A stretch of 64,000 nt of DNA from an uncultured Roseobacter sp. (GTDB lineage Bacteria > Pseudomonadota > Alphaproteobacteria > Rhodobacterales > Rhodobacteraceae): contig NZ_CANMNK010000004.1 in assembly GCF_947499265.1 (NCBI RefSeq), positions 535,338 to 599,337 of the forward strand. The letters are read 5' to 3'. Position 1 is the stretch's first letter; each line of letters opens with the position of its first letter. The notes under the pieces are model-generated. The model saw nothing but the letters and a program-made list of their open reading frames with translations. It did no database searches and had not been told where the DNA came from. Below are positions 8,996 through 17,025 of this stretch, one piece after another. The translations under genes were made by a program, and so were the position numbers.

Positions 8996-9179
8996 CCTGA
9001 CCGGCGGAACGTCGATCCGTGGTGGTTATCGAAAACGAACGTTTGTGCAATTCTCGATACAGGTACTGGGAGAACCAAGCCACCACCATAAATTACACAT
9101 CGCAGGATTCTTATAAACCCCTATCGAAACGAATCACTTACACCGCTACAGTGCAGATGAGTTTTGAGAAGGAGAACGA

Positions 9180-9752
9180 ATGAACATAGGCTACGCACGT
9201 ATCAGCACAGACACCCAAGTCATCGACGCCCAGATCGCGGCACTAGAGGCAGCAGGATGCCAAAAGGTATTCACTGAGGTTGCATCTGGCGCAAAGAAGG
9301 ATAGACCGGTGCTGGCCGAGGTCCTTGCCTATCTTCGTCCACATGCTGAAGACAAACTAGTGGTTTACAAGCTAGACCGCATGGCCCGCAGCCTCCCACA
9401 TCTGATCGAGATCATGGATCACTTGAACAGGCACGGTATCGAGTTCCAGAGCATCTCTGAAGCCATCGACACAAACACTCCAGGGGGCAGACTGTTGTTT
9501 CATGTGATGGGTGCAATTTCCGCCTTTGAACGTGACCTAATCATCGAACGGACCCAAGCGGGGTTGAGGGCTGCCAGGGAAAAAGGACGGGTTGGTGGTC
9601 GTCCTAAGAAGATGACGGATGACAAGGTGAACGCAGTCCGCGAATTGTTGTCCAACGGGACGCCCGTGAGGGACGCGGCTGCTGCGGTAGGCGTCTCGGT
9701 GCCGACACTATATCGATGGCTGCCTGGTGCTTCACGATCTTCTGAATCTTGA
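9180..9752 (+). CDS. Serine recombinase of the resolvase/invertase family
   Basis: A 190-residue small serine recombinase. The N-terminal catalytic domain begins YARIST with the nucleophilic serine at residue 9, continues with YKLDRMARS (active-site arginines) near residue 65 and the long E helix GRLLFHVMGAISAFERDLI near 103-121. A C-terminal resolvase-type helix-turn-helix follows (PVRDAAAAVGVSVPTLYRW, about 160-180). A strong ribosome site AAGGAGAACGA precedes the ATG. The length is complete for the family. No transposase or inverted-repeat pair is visible beside it, so whether it resolves a transposon, dimers of the island, or inverts a segment is unknown. Confidence 0.92.
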   Translation: MNIGYARISTDTQVIDAQIAALEAAGCQKVFTEVASGAKKDRPVLAEVLAYLRPHAEDKLVVYKLDRMARSLPHLIEIMDHLNRHGIEFQSISEAIDTNTPGGRLLFHVMGAISAFERDLIIERTQAGLRAAREKGRVGGRPKKMTDDKVNAVRELLSNGTPVRDAAAAVGVSVPTLYRWLPGASRSSES

Positions 9753-10012
9753 TTTCTGCTGCACTTGGTTTCAGTCTTGGGCGTAAGATATTTGAACTTC
9801 ACAGTCCTCAAGCCCTAAGGCCGCTGTGTGCAATCAAGAAGGCATCGTATCAGTCAGGTCTAGACCTCCGGCAATGCCCGTATCGGCACCTCTATGTCGT
9901 CTCAGTGGAACAATCCCTTAAAGTCCTGTTTACGTACAGTCGCGTGTTTGTGACAGTGTTGGCAATTCTCTAGTGGGACTACAGATGCGAAGTTTTTAAT
10001 CGGAGATGGTAA

Positions 10013-10804
10013 ATGAGCTACGGCCTTTTCGATGAGCCAGACATTCCCGATGACCTTTTTGAATGCGCATTGTTTCTGAGAAACAACATCATTGGCCTGA
10101 CGACCCAAGGGGGTTCGGAGTCTGGGTATAAACGTGCCAGAAGGATGTTAATGGACGACCCGGAAAGTAAACGGCTTCTGCCAAACTTTGTGCGTTTCTC
10201 AAATGATGCTGCTTCGGTGCAGTCAGCGTTATCGAGTGTCGCAAGTGGCTCAGGTTCTTGGGCCATACGCCGGGGCCACGTAACCGAATCCTTCATACCT
10301 TTGTTGACCTATCTGGAGTCAGGTGGAAGTGCGGCAGACGCAACGATCACAGAGGGCCTCGACGTGTATGATGCTCCTGCAGTCCAAGCTTTTTGGGCAA
10401 AGGCTCTGGACCGGCGAACCTTGGACCCGGACGGCGCTGTTACCGCTGCAAGTACACTGCTTGAAGAGGTATGCAAACACATCATCGAAGACAGCGGAGG
10501 AGAATGGGAGGCAAAGTGGAATGTCCCGAAACTTTATGCCGAAGCTTCAAAGGTCTTGAAGCTCGCTCCAGCGCAGCACCAAGAAGAACTGTTCAAAACT
10601 ATCTTAGGGAACTGTCAGAGTGTTGTTCAGAGTATTGGTTCGCTACGTAACAAAGGTGGCGATGCCCATGCCGGGGGGCGCTTGCGAGTCCCATTCAAGC
10701 CACGTCATGCCGCTTTGACGGTAAATCTAGCTGGTTCCATGGCATTGTTTTTGATCGAAACCTGGCAAGCAAGAGTTGACGAGCGGCAGGGTCGCGATTG
10801 CTAG
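10013..10804 (+). CDS. Abi_C-type abortive infection protein
   Basis: A 263-residue soluble protein, ATG at 10013 with GGAG 8 bases upstream. The C-terminal part (about residues 145-255) matches the Abi_C family: TLLEEVCKHII helix, then SIGSLRNKGGDAHAGG near 215-230 with the conserved R-N-x-x-x-D-x-H signature, and a final helix AGSMALFLIETW. The N-terminal 140 residues are unassigned. Abi_C proteins are found in phage-exclusion systems, although their biochemical role is unknown. It overlaps the convergent SRAP gene stop by 4 bases. It follows the serine recombinase with a 260-base gap, so it probably has its own promoter. Confidence 0.75.
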   Translation: MSYGLFDEPDIPDDLFECALFLRNNIIGLTTQGGSESGYKRARRMLMDDPESKRLLPNFVRFSNDAASVQSALSSVASGSGSWAIRRGHVTESFIPLLTYLESGGSAADATITEGLDVYDAPAVQAFWAKALDRRTLDPDGAVTAASTLLEEVCKHIIEDSGGEWEAKWNVPKLYAEASKVLKLAPAQHQEELFKTILGNCQSVVQSIGSLRNKGGDAHAGGRLRVPFKPRHAALTVNLAGSMALFLIETWQARVDERQGRDC

Positions 10805-11760
10805 ACTCGATTTCCTACTATACGAAGTGATGCGTCTGGTAGAGACCGTTGCAACGACAGTGCGTCAGGTTCCGGTGCATTCAGCCATGTCAAGATTTCC
10901 TCGTTGGTTCTAAGGATTACGGGCATGGCTTTCGGGTGGATTGCTGCGACCTCCGCATTGGGTTCGGTTGTTAGGAACCCGAATAGGTTGGCCGTGACCT
11001 CACCCTCTTTGAGCTTCCTGACTGAAGTCCACTGGGTCCATAGTCCTGCAAAAAATGCAATCTCTTGGTCTGGCAGCTCAAACCAAACGTTCTGAAACGA
11101 TCCGCCTGTGGGCTTATGCGGCTCAGCAAACGAAGTGAACGGCACCACGCACCGATGTCTGACCCCCAGCCATCTTCGCCAATGAGGTGAACGAGTGTTG
11201 CGGACATTAGTAACACCACGGTCAGTTTTCTTGCCCTTCAGTGCAAAGGCGGGGCTAGGGAGACCCCATCTGAACATAGACATCGTGAGGGCGCTATCCG
11301 CCCTGTAGATGACAGGTGCCGGGTAGTCGGGGTAAATGCCCTCAAGGGGTGGAAGGTTGCCAGTATCGTCCTTGAGGTCATCGAACAGTTCACGGATGGC
11401 CGATTGGGCCGAAGTCATTCGGTACAGATTACACACTGATAACAAGTCCTCACTGGTCCACTCGTCCTTATACACCGCGTTGTAAGGCAATCGATCCGTC
11501 GCGTCTGCAAGTTCCAGTGTGGGGAACTCTGCCAAGAACGTCTTGGCTGCATCGAGGTCACGGAAATAGACTGCTGACGCCTGTCCACCGAGTGTCGTTG
11601 AACTGTGCCAAGCAAACTGGCCGGGGCCGATATGACTGTTCAGGTACTGGTTGTAGCGGTCGAGAGCTATGCCATGTCCGTTGTCTGGCACCTTCAGCTT
11701 GACCCGGATCGGGTAGGCCGTGTCATCCAGCTTGTTACGATTGCTTGACCGTTTAACCAT
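10801..11760 (-). CDS. SRAP-family (YedK/HMCES-like) DNA-protein crosslink sensor with N-terminal extension
   Basis: The last 211 residues are an SRAP domain: CNLYRM at its start, SFAEPH with the conserved glutamate, and IHPKAMPVIL with the conserved histidine. SRAP proteins need cysteine at position 2, freed by Met removal, to form a thiazolidine link to abasic sites in single-stranded DNA. Here the frame is open for 108 codons before that cysteine and encodes a distinct small domain (VPDNGHGIALDRYNQYLN, then FRDLDAAKTFLAEFP). The codon just before the cysteine is GTG and has a GAGGA 10 bases upstream, so a separate, active SRAP protein (10801-11436) is likely made from an internal start. 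The long form starts at ATG 11760; an even longer frame to 11790 is possible. Either the two are coupled in-frame genes or a fusion. It converges on the Abi_C gene. Confidence 0.85.
   Translation of the reverse strand: MVKRSSNRNKLDDTAYPIRVKLKVPDNGHGIALDRYNQYLNSHIGPGQFAWHSSTTLGGQASAVYFRDLDAAKTFLAEFPTLELADATDRLPYNAVYKDEWTSEDLLSVCNLYRMTSAQSAIRELFDDLKDDTGNLPPLEGIYPDYPAPVIYRADSALTMSMFRWGLPSPAFALKGKKTDRGVTNVRNTRSPHWRRWLGVRHRCVVPFTSFAEPHKPTGGSFQNVWFELPDQEIAFFAGLWTQWTSVRKLKEGEVTANLFGFLTTEPNAEVAAIHPKAMPVILRTNEEILTWLNAPEPDALSLQRSLPDASLRIVGNRV
11434..11451 (-). promoter_or_regulatory. Internal GTG start with Shine-Dalgarno for the stand-alone SRAP protein
   Basis: On the minus strand GAGGA lies 10 bases before a GTG at 11436-11434, followed directly by TGT (Cys) AAT CTG TAC. 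Initiation here places the catalytic cysteine at residue 2, as required in all characterised SRAP proteins. Confidence 0.65.
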
Positions 11761-11940
11761 GTACACCCCACGGGAACAAATAGAGAACATAATGCGAGAG
11801 ACGATTGATGGTCAAGCTTCACTAGTTCGTGATCAGCGATGTGAACGCATGGTAAGGAAAAACCTTGAGCAATCTCTAGCAGGACAGTCTGTAGCTAAGG
11901 TGTTCACCTAGCCAGACGCGAAGGCTCTGTTATGTTGTCT

Positions 11941-13377
11941 CTATGGTGGGAGCTTTCGGTGGGTGTTTGAACGCCTGTGTGATGCTTGCTGTCGTCGTCT
12001 TTGTCGTTGCTCCACCTTCAACCTTCTGCTCTCGGCATTCATCTGGTCAGATCGTCGTCTGTTCTGCTCAGACCGGGCACCATACCCAACGATTGGGATG
12101 GAAAAGCCCTCTGTGTGGTCCGTGAACACCAGTTTCTGCCCTGATGGGATCAGCGGCCCCACCTCACGCGACGTATTCAACGTTTCCATCTCCCGTTGTG
12201 CGAATAGCAGCCGGGCCCGATCATGTACTGGCATCGTCGGATACTTCGGTGTTTCCTGAAGAAGACGACGGCGAGGAGCGTCGTTGCAGTGGGTGTGTAA
12301 ATCCTGAGGACGAACACCAGGCGCATCCGCAAGTTCGATACCCTGAGCAGTAAACATCATACGCTCGTCTTTGTTGTACCAGGCTCTGGCAAAGACATTC
12401 ACGTGGTTGATCTTGAAGAAGTCCAGACCCAGGTCGTCCAGAAACAAGCCAAAGTCGCACAGAGCATCCTCACGCTTACGGCCTTTCAGACCATCGGTCG
12501 TTGTTCCCAGTGCGGTGACACGAATGCACCGACGGCAGTCACCCTCGGCGATCTCGGCATCACCGTTGGCACCATTGACCAGTTCTTCGAGTTTCCAGAT
12601 GTAATCCAGAATGTCTTCCCAGTTCTGTTGCAAGGTTTTGTTCCGGTCCATGTGTTTGCGGTGAACACGGCGGTACCCTGGAAACTCAGCGTCTAGCAGT
12701 GACTGATACAGATCATCGCTTTGGACCCGGACCAGACGATGGGAACAGACAACGAAGGCCCCGTTTTCCGGGAAGTCCCATCCCTGATCTATGCAAAGCC
12801 GTTTCAGGGCGGCCTTGTCGAAGAACTCGTCACTGGACCGCAGATCGGGCTCAAAGGCACCAACCTCGACATAGCCAGCATCAGCGGCCTTCATGGCGTT
12901 CTGGATCGTCTTGAAGCTCTCACGGGCGACGCCAACCACTCCGCGCTGGTCGTCCGTAAAGGGGGCGATGCCATGGATAATGGTCTCCATCGTCCACTCC
13001 CCCATACAATCCTCGAAGAACAGGCTGTCGAGATCGAGGTGCATGGATCGTGCTGTCAGGTGGCGTGCAATGGCACAGAGGGGCGATGTCGGCTTTGTGC
13101 TGCCATCCAGCATGTTGATCTTCTCATAGAGGGCTTTGCACTTGGGATCGTCTATACGCTTCTTGAGAGCCTTCAGGATGCGCTTTGTGGCTTGGAGTTC
13201 CCGGATCAGATACGGCATCCGTAGGAGGCCCTCTGGGTTGCTCATGACGTAGGCAATGTATCTTGCCGAGAAGATCGTCTTGCTCAACGTGCGTTGCAGA
13301 CGACCCTTCTTGGATGTTTTCCGGGCAACTTCGATTTCATCGCGATTGACCCGCCGTGTTTGGTTTCTTTGCTTCAT
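11941..13377 (-). CDS. Large protein of unknown function
   Basis: A frame of 478 residues from ATG 13377, extendable to ATG 13389 or GTG 13452. I do not recognise a family. Visible features: a basic N-terminus (residues 1-35), a helical middle with acidic stretches, a CRRC pair near residue 300, and a strongly basic C-terminal tail rich in Arg/Gln from about residue 440. This is suggestive of nucleic-acid binding. No Walker, HD, DDE or polymerase motif is seen. It is divergent from the ribbon-helix-helix gene and followed by the SRAP gene on the same strand (150-base gap). The opposite-strand frames are shadows. Its size and intact frame argue that it is a real, selected gene. Confidence 0.7.
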   Translation of the reverse strand: MKQRNQTRRVNRDEIEVARKTSKKGRLQRTLSKTIFSARYIAYVMSNPEGLLRMPYLIRELQATKRILKALKKRIDDPKCKALYEKINMLDGSTKPTSPLCAIARHLTARSMHLDLDSLFFEDCMGEWTMETIIHGIAPFTDDQRGVVGVARESFKTIQNAMKAADAGYVEVGAFEPDLRSSDEFFDKAALKRLCIDQGWDFPENGAFVVCSHRLVRVQSDDLYQSLLDAEFPGYRRVHRKHMDRNKTLQQNWEDILDYIWKLEELVNGANGDAEIAEGDCRRCIRVTALGTTTDGLKGRKREDALCDFGLFLDDLGLDFFKINHVNVFARAWYNKDERMMFTAQGIELADAPGVRPQDLHTHCNDAPRRRLLQETPKYPTMPVHDRARLLFAQREMETLNTSREVGPLIPSGQKLVFTDHTEGFSIPIVGYGARSEQNRRRSDQMNAESRRLKVEQRQRRRQQASHRRSNTHRKLPP

Positions 13378-13583
13378 ATGCCTTGGCATCAGCCTGGGCA
13401 CCCTTTGACGGACGCTGGGCTGGACGCTTCCGAGTTGATGTGCGTCAGCCACGGGGCATCAATCCACACGAAGTGGGTCTGGTCCGACATGACGTACCAG
13501 GCTGACGAGGTATTTAGGGTTGGGTTGCGCTGACCGGCGACGTTGGCCGCTACGTATGCTGTGACGGTCTTGTTTCCCTAAAT

Positions 13584-13598
13584 ATTGGTGTCACCAAT
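13584..13598. promoter_or_regulatory. Palindromic operator before the ribbon-helix-helix gene
   Basis: ATTGGTG-T-CACCAAT is a perfect 7-base inverted repeat around one base, lying 13 bases before the ATG and immediately before its GGAG ribosome site. This is where autoregulating ribbon-helix-helix proteins bind. No other copy was noticed in the window. Confidence 0.6.
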
Positions 13599-13611
13599 CG
13601 GGAGAAAAACG

Positions 13612-13800
13612 ATGTCAGGAAACCGTCACACCATCAGAAACCTAGACCCAGAGCTTCTGGTCGAAGCCAAGGTACATGTCCTGCAAACCGGACGCCGGTC
13701 ATTGGGCGAACTGGTCAGCGACGCAATTGAACTGCTGATCGAGCATGAGACCCGTGAAGATGAACTGGACCACGTTTGTGGCCAGTCGTCCGCTGCCTGA
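13612..13800 (+). CDS. Small ribbon-helix-helix DNA-binding protein
   Basis: A 62-residue protein: a beta strand HTIRNL followed by two helices (PELLVEAKVHVLQTG and SLGELVSDAIELLIEH), the Arc/CopG-like pattern seen in antitoxins such as FitA/VapB. The start at 13612 has GGAG 7 bases upstream. An acidic C-terminal tail follows. Such proteins usually repress their own promoter, and a perfect palindrome is present just before the gene. No toxin gene is seen immediately downstream (459 bases without a convincing frame), so it is either a solo regulator or an orphan antitoxin. Confidence 0.7.
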   Translation: MSGNRHTIRNLDPELLVEAKVHVLQTGRRSLGELVSDAIELLIEHETREDELDHVCGQSSAA

Positions 13801-14259
13801 TGATGTGGCATTTGGATGTGGTGTTTGGAGGCGAAGTGCCCCCGTTTGCGCGTTTGAACATCGCATAACTCCTCTAGGATGTTACCAGGAATCGGACCTG
13901 ATGGATGGCTGCGGTGAGTTTGCACCGCGCATCCCAAAGCTAGGCGAATGGCTAACGTGATTCAATGAAAATGCAGAGTGGTTGGAAAATCGTGATCTCA
14001 CGTATGTTCTTGAAGAATAAACGAATTACTCCGCCCGGACGAACGCTTTGTTCTTCACGAATGCATTGGTTCGCGGTCAGTCAGATCAACAAAGCAAGGC
14101 CAACGGGGAACGGCCCCTTCAGTCACACATGACGAGCACCTGCTTCATTCTTGAAGAATGAAAAGCGCCGAAATGAAACATTTCGAAACATCATCCATCC
14201 TGTTGGCGTAGCGGCATGACCAGACCTGCCGCTTGGCGGACGGACCGTCGGACGAGAAC
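13801..14259. other. 459-base non-coding stretch with repeated TTCTTGAAGAA palindromes
   Basis: No convincing frame is present. TTCTTGAAGAA, a near-perfect palindrome, occurs at 14007-14017 and again at 14149-14159, the second copy extended to ATTCTTGAAGAAT. TTTCGAAA is at 14181-14188. The stretch separates the ribbon-helix-helix gene from the secreted lyase-like gene, which ends into it. It could hold binding sites, a partition or origin-like region, or a small RNA. Confidence 0.45.
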
Positions 14260-15060
14260 TCACTGACCGGCTTGTCCAACCCTCTGAATACTGAGGTTGC
14301 GGTAATCAATAACAGAGGTACGGTTCCCGTCTTCTCTGCCAGATCGATAGACCCCGAAACGCAGGTACGGGCGGTGTTGGGATGGGAATGTGACCGGCTG
14401 GTTCGTGGCGAATGGCTGTTCGTTCACATAGATCGACATCTGACCCTGGTTCCTCGTGTCGATCAGGAACCGAAACTGATGCCAACGTCCAAACATGCCG
14501 GACGCAGGATAGAACTCCTTCACACGAACATAGTCAGGCCGATCATTGTGCCCACAGGTGCGGGTGCAGCCCTGCATAAAGTTTGCCAGCAGATGGGTTC
14601 GCCCAAACTGGCGGAAGAAGAACATCAAGGGCGGTTTCTGACCGGTGTGTATTTGGAAAAAGGTTTCATTGTCCCCATAAAAGCCTTCAACAAACCGCAC
14701 CTGAAAGCTCACCTCGTAGACTGAGTCGCGGCGGAGGGCGTCCTCAGTCCGTATTTCTGCGCGTTCGCTGTACGGCTTACCGAATATGCGACTATGGGTT
14801 GGATCGTTGTCTGTCGGTGCCCCGCCGATGTCACCATCAGCAATTGTGAAACGGACGAAGAGGATGCCGCCCTGTTGCATTGCTTGCATTGAAGTCGGAC
14901 GAGCAAGCCGTTGAGTTGCCTCGATAGCCTCCCCCAGAATACCAGATACCTGGCGTTCCACTGATGCTGGTACTCTGTAGTTCTCCGCACTCGATGGGCT
15001 ACCGTTCAGAAAAAGCGCTGCGTACAACGCGGCAACGATGAATTTTGGAACGGAATGCAT
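14260..15060 (-). CDS. Secreted polysaccharide-lyase-like protein
   Basis: A 266-residue exported protein. A signal peptide is visible in residues 1-25 (MHSVPK, hydrophobic FIVAALYAALFL, then SPSSA before the mature end). The mature part has the beta-sandwich pattern of the heparin-lyase-like family (PF14099): SERAEIR near residue 85, YEVSFQVRF near 105, GRWHQFRFLIDTR near 203, IYVNEQPF and RPYLRFGVYRS near 242. Two cysteines (CTRTCG) may form a disulphide. The start at 15060 was chosen for the signal peptide; upstream in-frame codons to 15120 run into the preceding gene. It is the last of three closely packed genes after an XRE regulator. Substrate cannot be assigned; a role at the cell surface or in exopolysaccharide is likely. 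Confidence 0.65.
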   Translation of the reverse strand: MHSVPKFIVAALYAALFLNGSPSSAENYRVPASVERQVSGILGEAIEATQRLARPTSMQAMQQGGILFVRFTIADGDIGGAPTDNDPTHSRIFGKPYSERAEIRTEDALRRDSVYEVSFQVRFVEGFYGDNETFFQIHTGQKPPLMFFFRQFGRTHLLANFMQGCTRTCGHNDRPDYVRVKEFYPASGMFGRWHQFRFLIDTRNQGQMSIYVNEQPFATNQPVTFPSQHRPYLRFGVYRSGREDGNRTSVIDYRNLSIQRVGQAGQ

Positions 15061-15068
15061 GATGTGGA

Positions 15069-15389
15069 TCATTTGCTGTTTCGGAATGCGTAGGCCCGGC
15101 CTGCGGCAAAACTTGCCCATAAGATCGCGATTTGCACCCCATGATGCAGCAGGACGTAGGCGTCAGGATTTACTCCGAGTATCCCGGCTTCATAGCCGTA
15201 GAGCACTGTGTCCAAGTGCGCCGAGGTCCAGAACAGGATGAACTGTAGGAAGATCACGACACCCCAGCCGATCACCACTTCGGATGTGCTGTAGGCCAAC
15301 AACCCAATGCCCAGCCCGCCCACAACCGTGACGATGAGCAGGAGGATGAGTTGCAGGCCGGTGAAGGATATCAACAGGGTTTCAATCAT
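15069..15389 (-). CDS. Small membrane protein
   Basis: A 106-residue protein with three to four hydrophobic segments (about residues 3-30, 34-56 and 75-98). The start ATG at 15389 overlaps the end of the XRE gene by 8 bases, and the lyase-like gene starts 8 bases after its stop. This tight packing indicates one transcript. I do not recognise the family. Small multi-helix proteins in this position in phage-like modules can be holins or immunity proteins, but no specific feature supports either. Confidence 0.6.
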   Translation of the reverse strand: MIETLLISFTGLQLILLLIVTVVGGLGIGLLAYSTSEVVIGWGVVIFLQFILFWTSAHLDTVLYGYEAGILGVNPDAYVLLHHGVQIAILWASFAAGRAYAFRNSK

Positions 15390-15624
15390 CGCCGTGATCC
15401 TTGGCATTCACAGTCTGGGTACATGGCTCGACACAATAGAGGCCAACCAGATCATTAGGCGTCACCAGCCCGTCCGAGGCGGCGTAGATACGCTTCATTA
15501 GTTCCTTGCGCGGCACAACCACACCATCAGAGACGCGGCTGATGGTGGCTGTCGTCGTCCCTACTGTGGTGGCAAAAGATGCCATCGTTATCCCTCTCGA
15601 AGTCAGAAAATCTTGCAGCCTCAT
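15382..15624 (-). CDS. Small Cro-like/XRE helix-turn-helix regulator
   Basis: An 80-residue protein with a helix-turn-helix in residues 1-50: LQDFLTSRGITMASFATTVG (helices 1-2) and TTTATISRVSDGVVVPRKELMKRIYAAS, where the recognition helix begins TATISR. The C-terminus carries two cysteines. It is divergent from a second XRE gene at 15746, with an inverted repeat in between, the layout of a CI/Cro-type switch. It heads a tight three-gene array with the small membrane protein and the secreted lyase-like protein, which it probably controls. Confidence 0.75.
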   Translation of the reverse strand: MRLQDFLTSRGITMASFATTVGTTTATISRVSDGVVVPRKELMKRIYAASDGLVTPNDLVGLYCVEPCTQTVNAKDHGDD

Positions 15625-15636
15625 GTCTTTACGTTC

Positions 15637-15651
15637 TTACGTATTTCGTAA
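15637..15651. promoter_or_regulatory. Candidate operator between the divergent XRE genes
   Basis: TTACG-TATTT-CGTAA is a perfect 5-base inverted repeat with 5-base spacer, 13 bases upstream of the small XRE gene start. A further TTACG half-site lies at 15629-15633. Position in the shared promoter region supports regulator binding. Confidence 0.45.
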
Positions 15652-15745
15652 ATGATTCGCTAGATGCTTTCCAGCTGTTGGCGGGCTTCACCTGCCTTAC
15701 AAAAAATGTAACACTGCAAAAGGCTTCACAGATGAGACGACGACC

Positions 15746-16162
15746 GTGGCACTCCACAACATGCTCAAACAGGCCAGAGAACAGGCCGGACTCACGCTTG
15801 AGAAAGCGGCTGAGTGCATCGGTATCAGCGGTGCCAGCTTCTCACGCATGGAAAACGGGCTTTCGAAAGTCACGATGGATCGACTGGAAATGCTGGCCAC
15901 TCTTTACGACGTGTCCGCCTCGGCGCTGGTTGCAGGCAGCATCGTGACTAGGCCATCCACCATTGATCTGGATCGCCTCAAGCTGGTCGTGGAAGCCGTT
16001 CAAGAGGTGGTGAACGATTTAGGTGCCAACCCGTCCCCAGAGAAGATGGCGCTGGCAGTAAGTGAACTGTATCGGTTGGAGATCAACTACATCGTCAATG
16101 ACGCAACTGCCGAGTTCAGTCCTCAGAGACATCTTGGGATTATAGAAGCAATGTTCAAATGA
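15746..16162 (+). CDS. XRE-family transcriptional regulator
   Basis: A 138-residue protein with an N-terminal XRE helix-turn-helix (LKQAREQAGLTLEKAAECIG, then ISGASFSRMENGLSKVTMDRLEMLATLYDVS), matching the Cro/C1 pattern over residues 6-65. The C-terminal half is helical and could dimerise. The GTG at 15746 is the only plausible start and has no strong ribosome site. It diverges from the small XRE gene and precedes the Gp37/Gp68-TcmP pair by 73 bases on the same strand, so it may regulate both directions. Confidence 0.8.
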   Translation: MALHNMLKQAREQAGLTLEKAAECIGISGASFSRMENGLSKVTMDRLEMLATLYDVSASALVAGSIVTRPSTIDLDRLKLVVEAVQEVVNDLGANPSPEKMALAVSELYRLEINYIVNDATAEFSPQRHLGIIEAMFK

Positions 16163-16235
16163 GATCGAACCGGAAAATGTTGCTGTTTTGTTCTCGCCGG
16201 GCTAGTTCTGGCATCATGTAGGACTGGGTGAGGAC

Positions 16236-17015
16236 ATGAGTGAAACAGCAATCGAATGGACTGATGCGACATGGAACCCGGTAGCTGGATGCAGCATCAT
16301 GTCAGCCGGATGTACCAACTGCTATGCCATGCAGATGGCATATCGTCTCGAAAGGATGGGCGTTAGCAAATACGATGATCTGACGCGGAAATCTGGCGGT
16401 CGGTCCGTCTGGAAGGGCATTGTTCGGGAAGACTATGAAGCCCTGTCTATACCCAAGAGTTGGAAGAAGCCTCGGAAGATTTTTGTGAACTCCATGAGTG
16501 ACCTCTTTCACCCAGAAGTATCGATGGATTTTATAGGCAGCGTCTGGTCGGTGATGGCTGAGACGCCGCACCATCATTACCAGATTCTGACTAAGAGGCC
16601 GGACCGCATGGCTGAGTTCGCTAAGGCTTGGCAAGGTGGCATTCTGGATAACGTTTGGCTTGGCACCAGCGTAGAAGATGTCAACGTGATTGGTCGCATT
16701 GACGAACTCAGGAGCATCCCGGCCAAGATCAGGTTCATCTCATTCGAACCACTCATCGGCCCGGTTGGTCCAGTTGACCTCTCTGGCATCGACTGGGCCA
16801 TCGTGGGCGGCGAAAGCGGGCCTCGTGCACGTCCAATCAAAGAGGAGTGGATAGACGAAGTGCACAGTGCCTGCGAGACCTACGGAACGGCGTTCTTCTT
16901 CAAGCAGTGGGGAGCCTGGGGAAAAGACAACAAGCGGCGTTCCAAGAAGCAGAATGGCCGAACCTATCGCGGTCGGACCTGGGATCAGATGCCGACCGGG
17001 GTCGAAGCTCATTGA
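16236..17015 (+). CDS. Phage Gp37/Gp68 family protein with three-Cys motif (DUF5131)
   Basis: A 259-residue protein beginning with the family signature: IEWTDATWNPVAGC, then cysteines at 19, 26 and 29 in the pattern C-x6-C-x2-C-Y-A. Later conserved blocks are FVNSMSDLFHPEV near 88, LTKRPDRM near 118, WLGTSVED near 140, RFISFEPLIGP near 170, and VGGESGPRARP near 190. The three-cysteine cluster near the N-terminus with an apparent TIM-barrel-like strand pattern resembles radical SAM enzymes, an inference that would need structural comparison. The following gene, 10 bases on, is the known partner TcmP. Function is not established for this family; the pair occurs on mobile elements and phages. 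Confidence 0.85.
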   Translation: MSETAIEWTDATWNPVAGCSIMSAGCTNCYAMQMAYRLERMGVSKYDDLTRKSGGRSVWKGIVREDYEALSIPKSWKKPRKIFVNSMSDLFHPEVSMDFIGSVWSVMAETPHHHYQILTKRPDRMAEFAKAWQGGILDNVWLGTSVEDVNVIGRIDELRSIPAKIRFISFEPLIGPVGPVDLSGIDWAIVGGESGPRARPIKEEWIDEVHSACETYGTAFFFKQWGAWGKDNKRRSKKQNGRTYRGRTWDQMPTGVEAH

Positions 17016-17025
17016 GGTGAGGTAG

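Noticed and set aside
9902..10108. Minus-strand frame with a CxxC pair (CQHCHKH) resembling a zinc-ribbon start
   Set aside because: It overlaps the Abi_C start on the other strand and stops after 68 codons; it could be a gene remnant but nothing else supports it.
14233..14724. Plus-strand frame of 163 codons
   Set aside because: Antisense to the secreted lyase-like gene, which has a signal peptide and family pattern.
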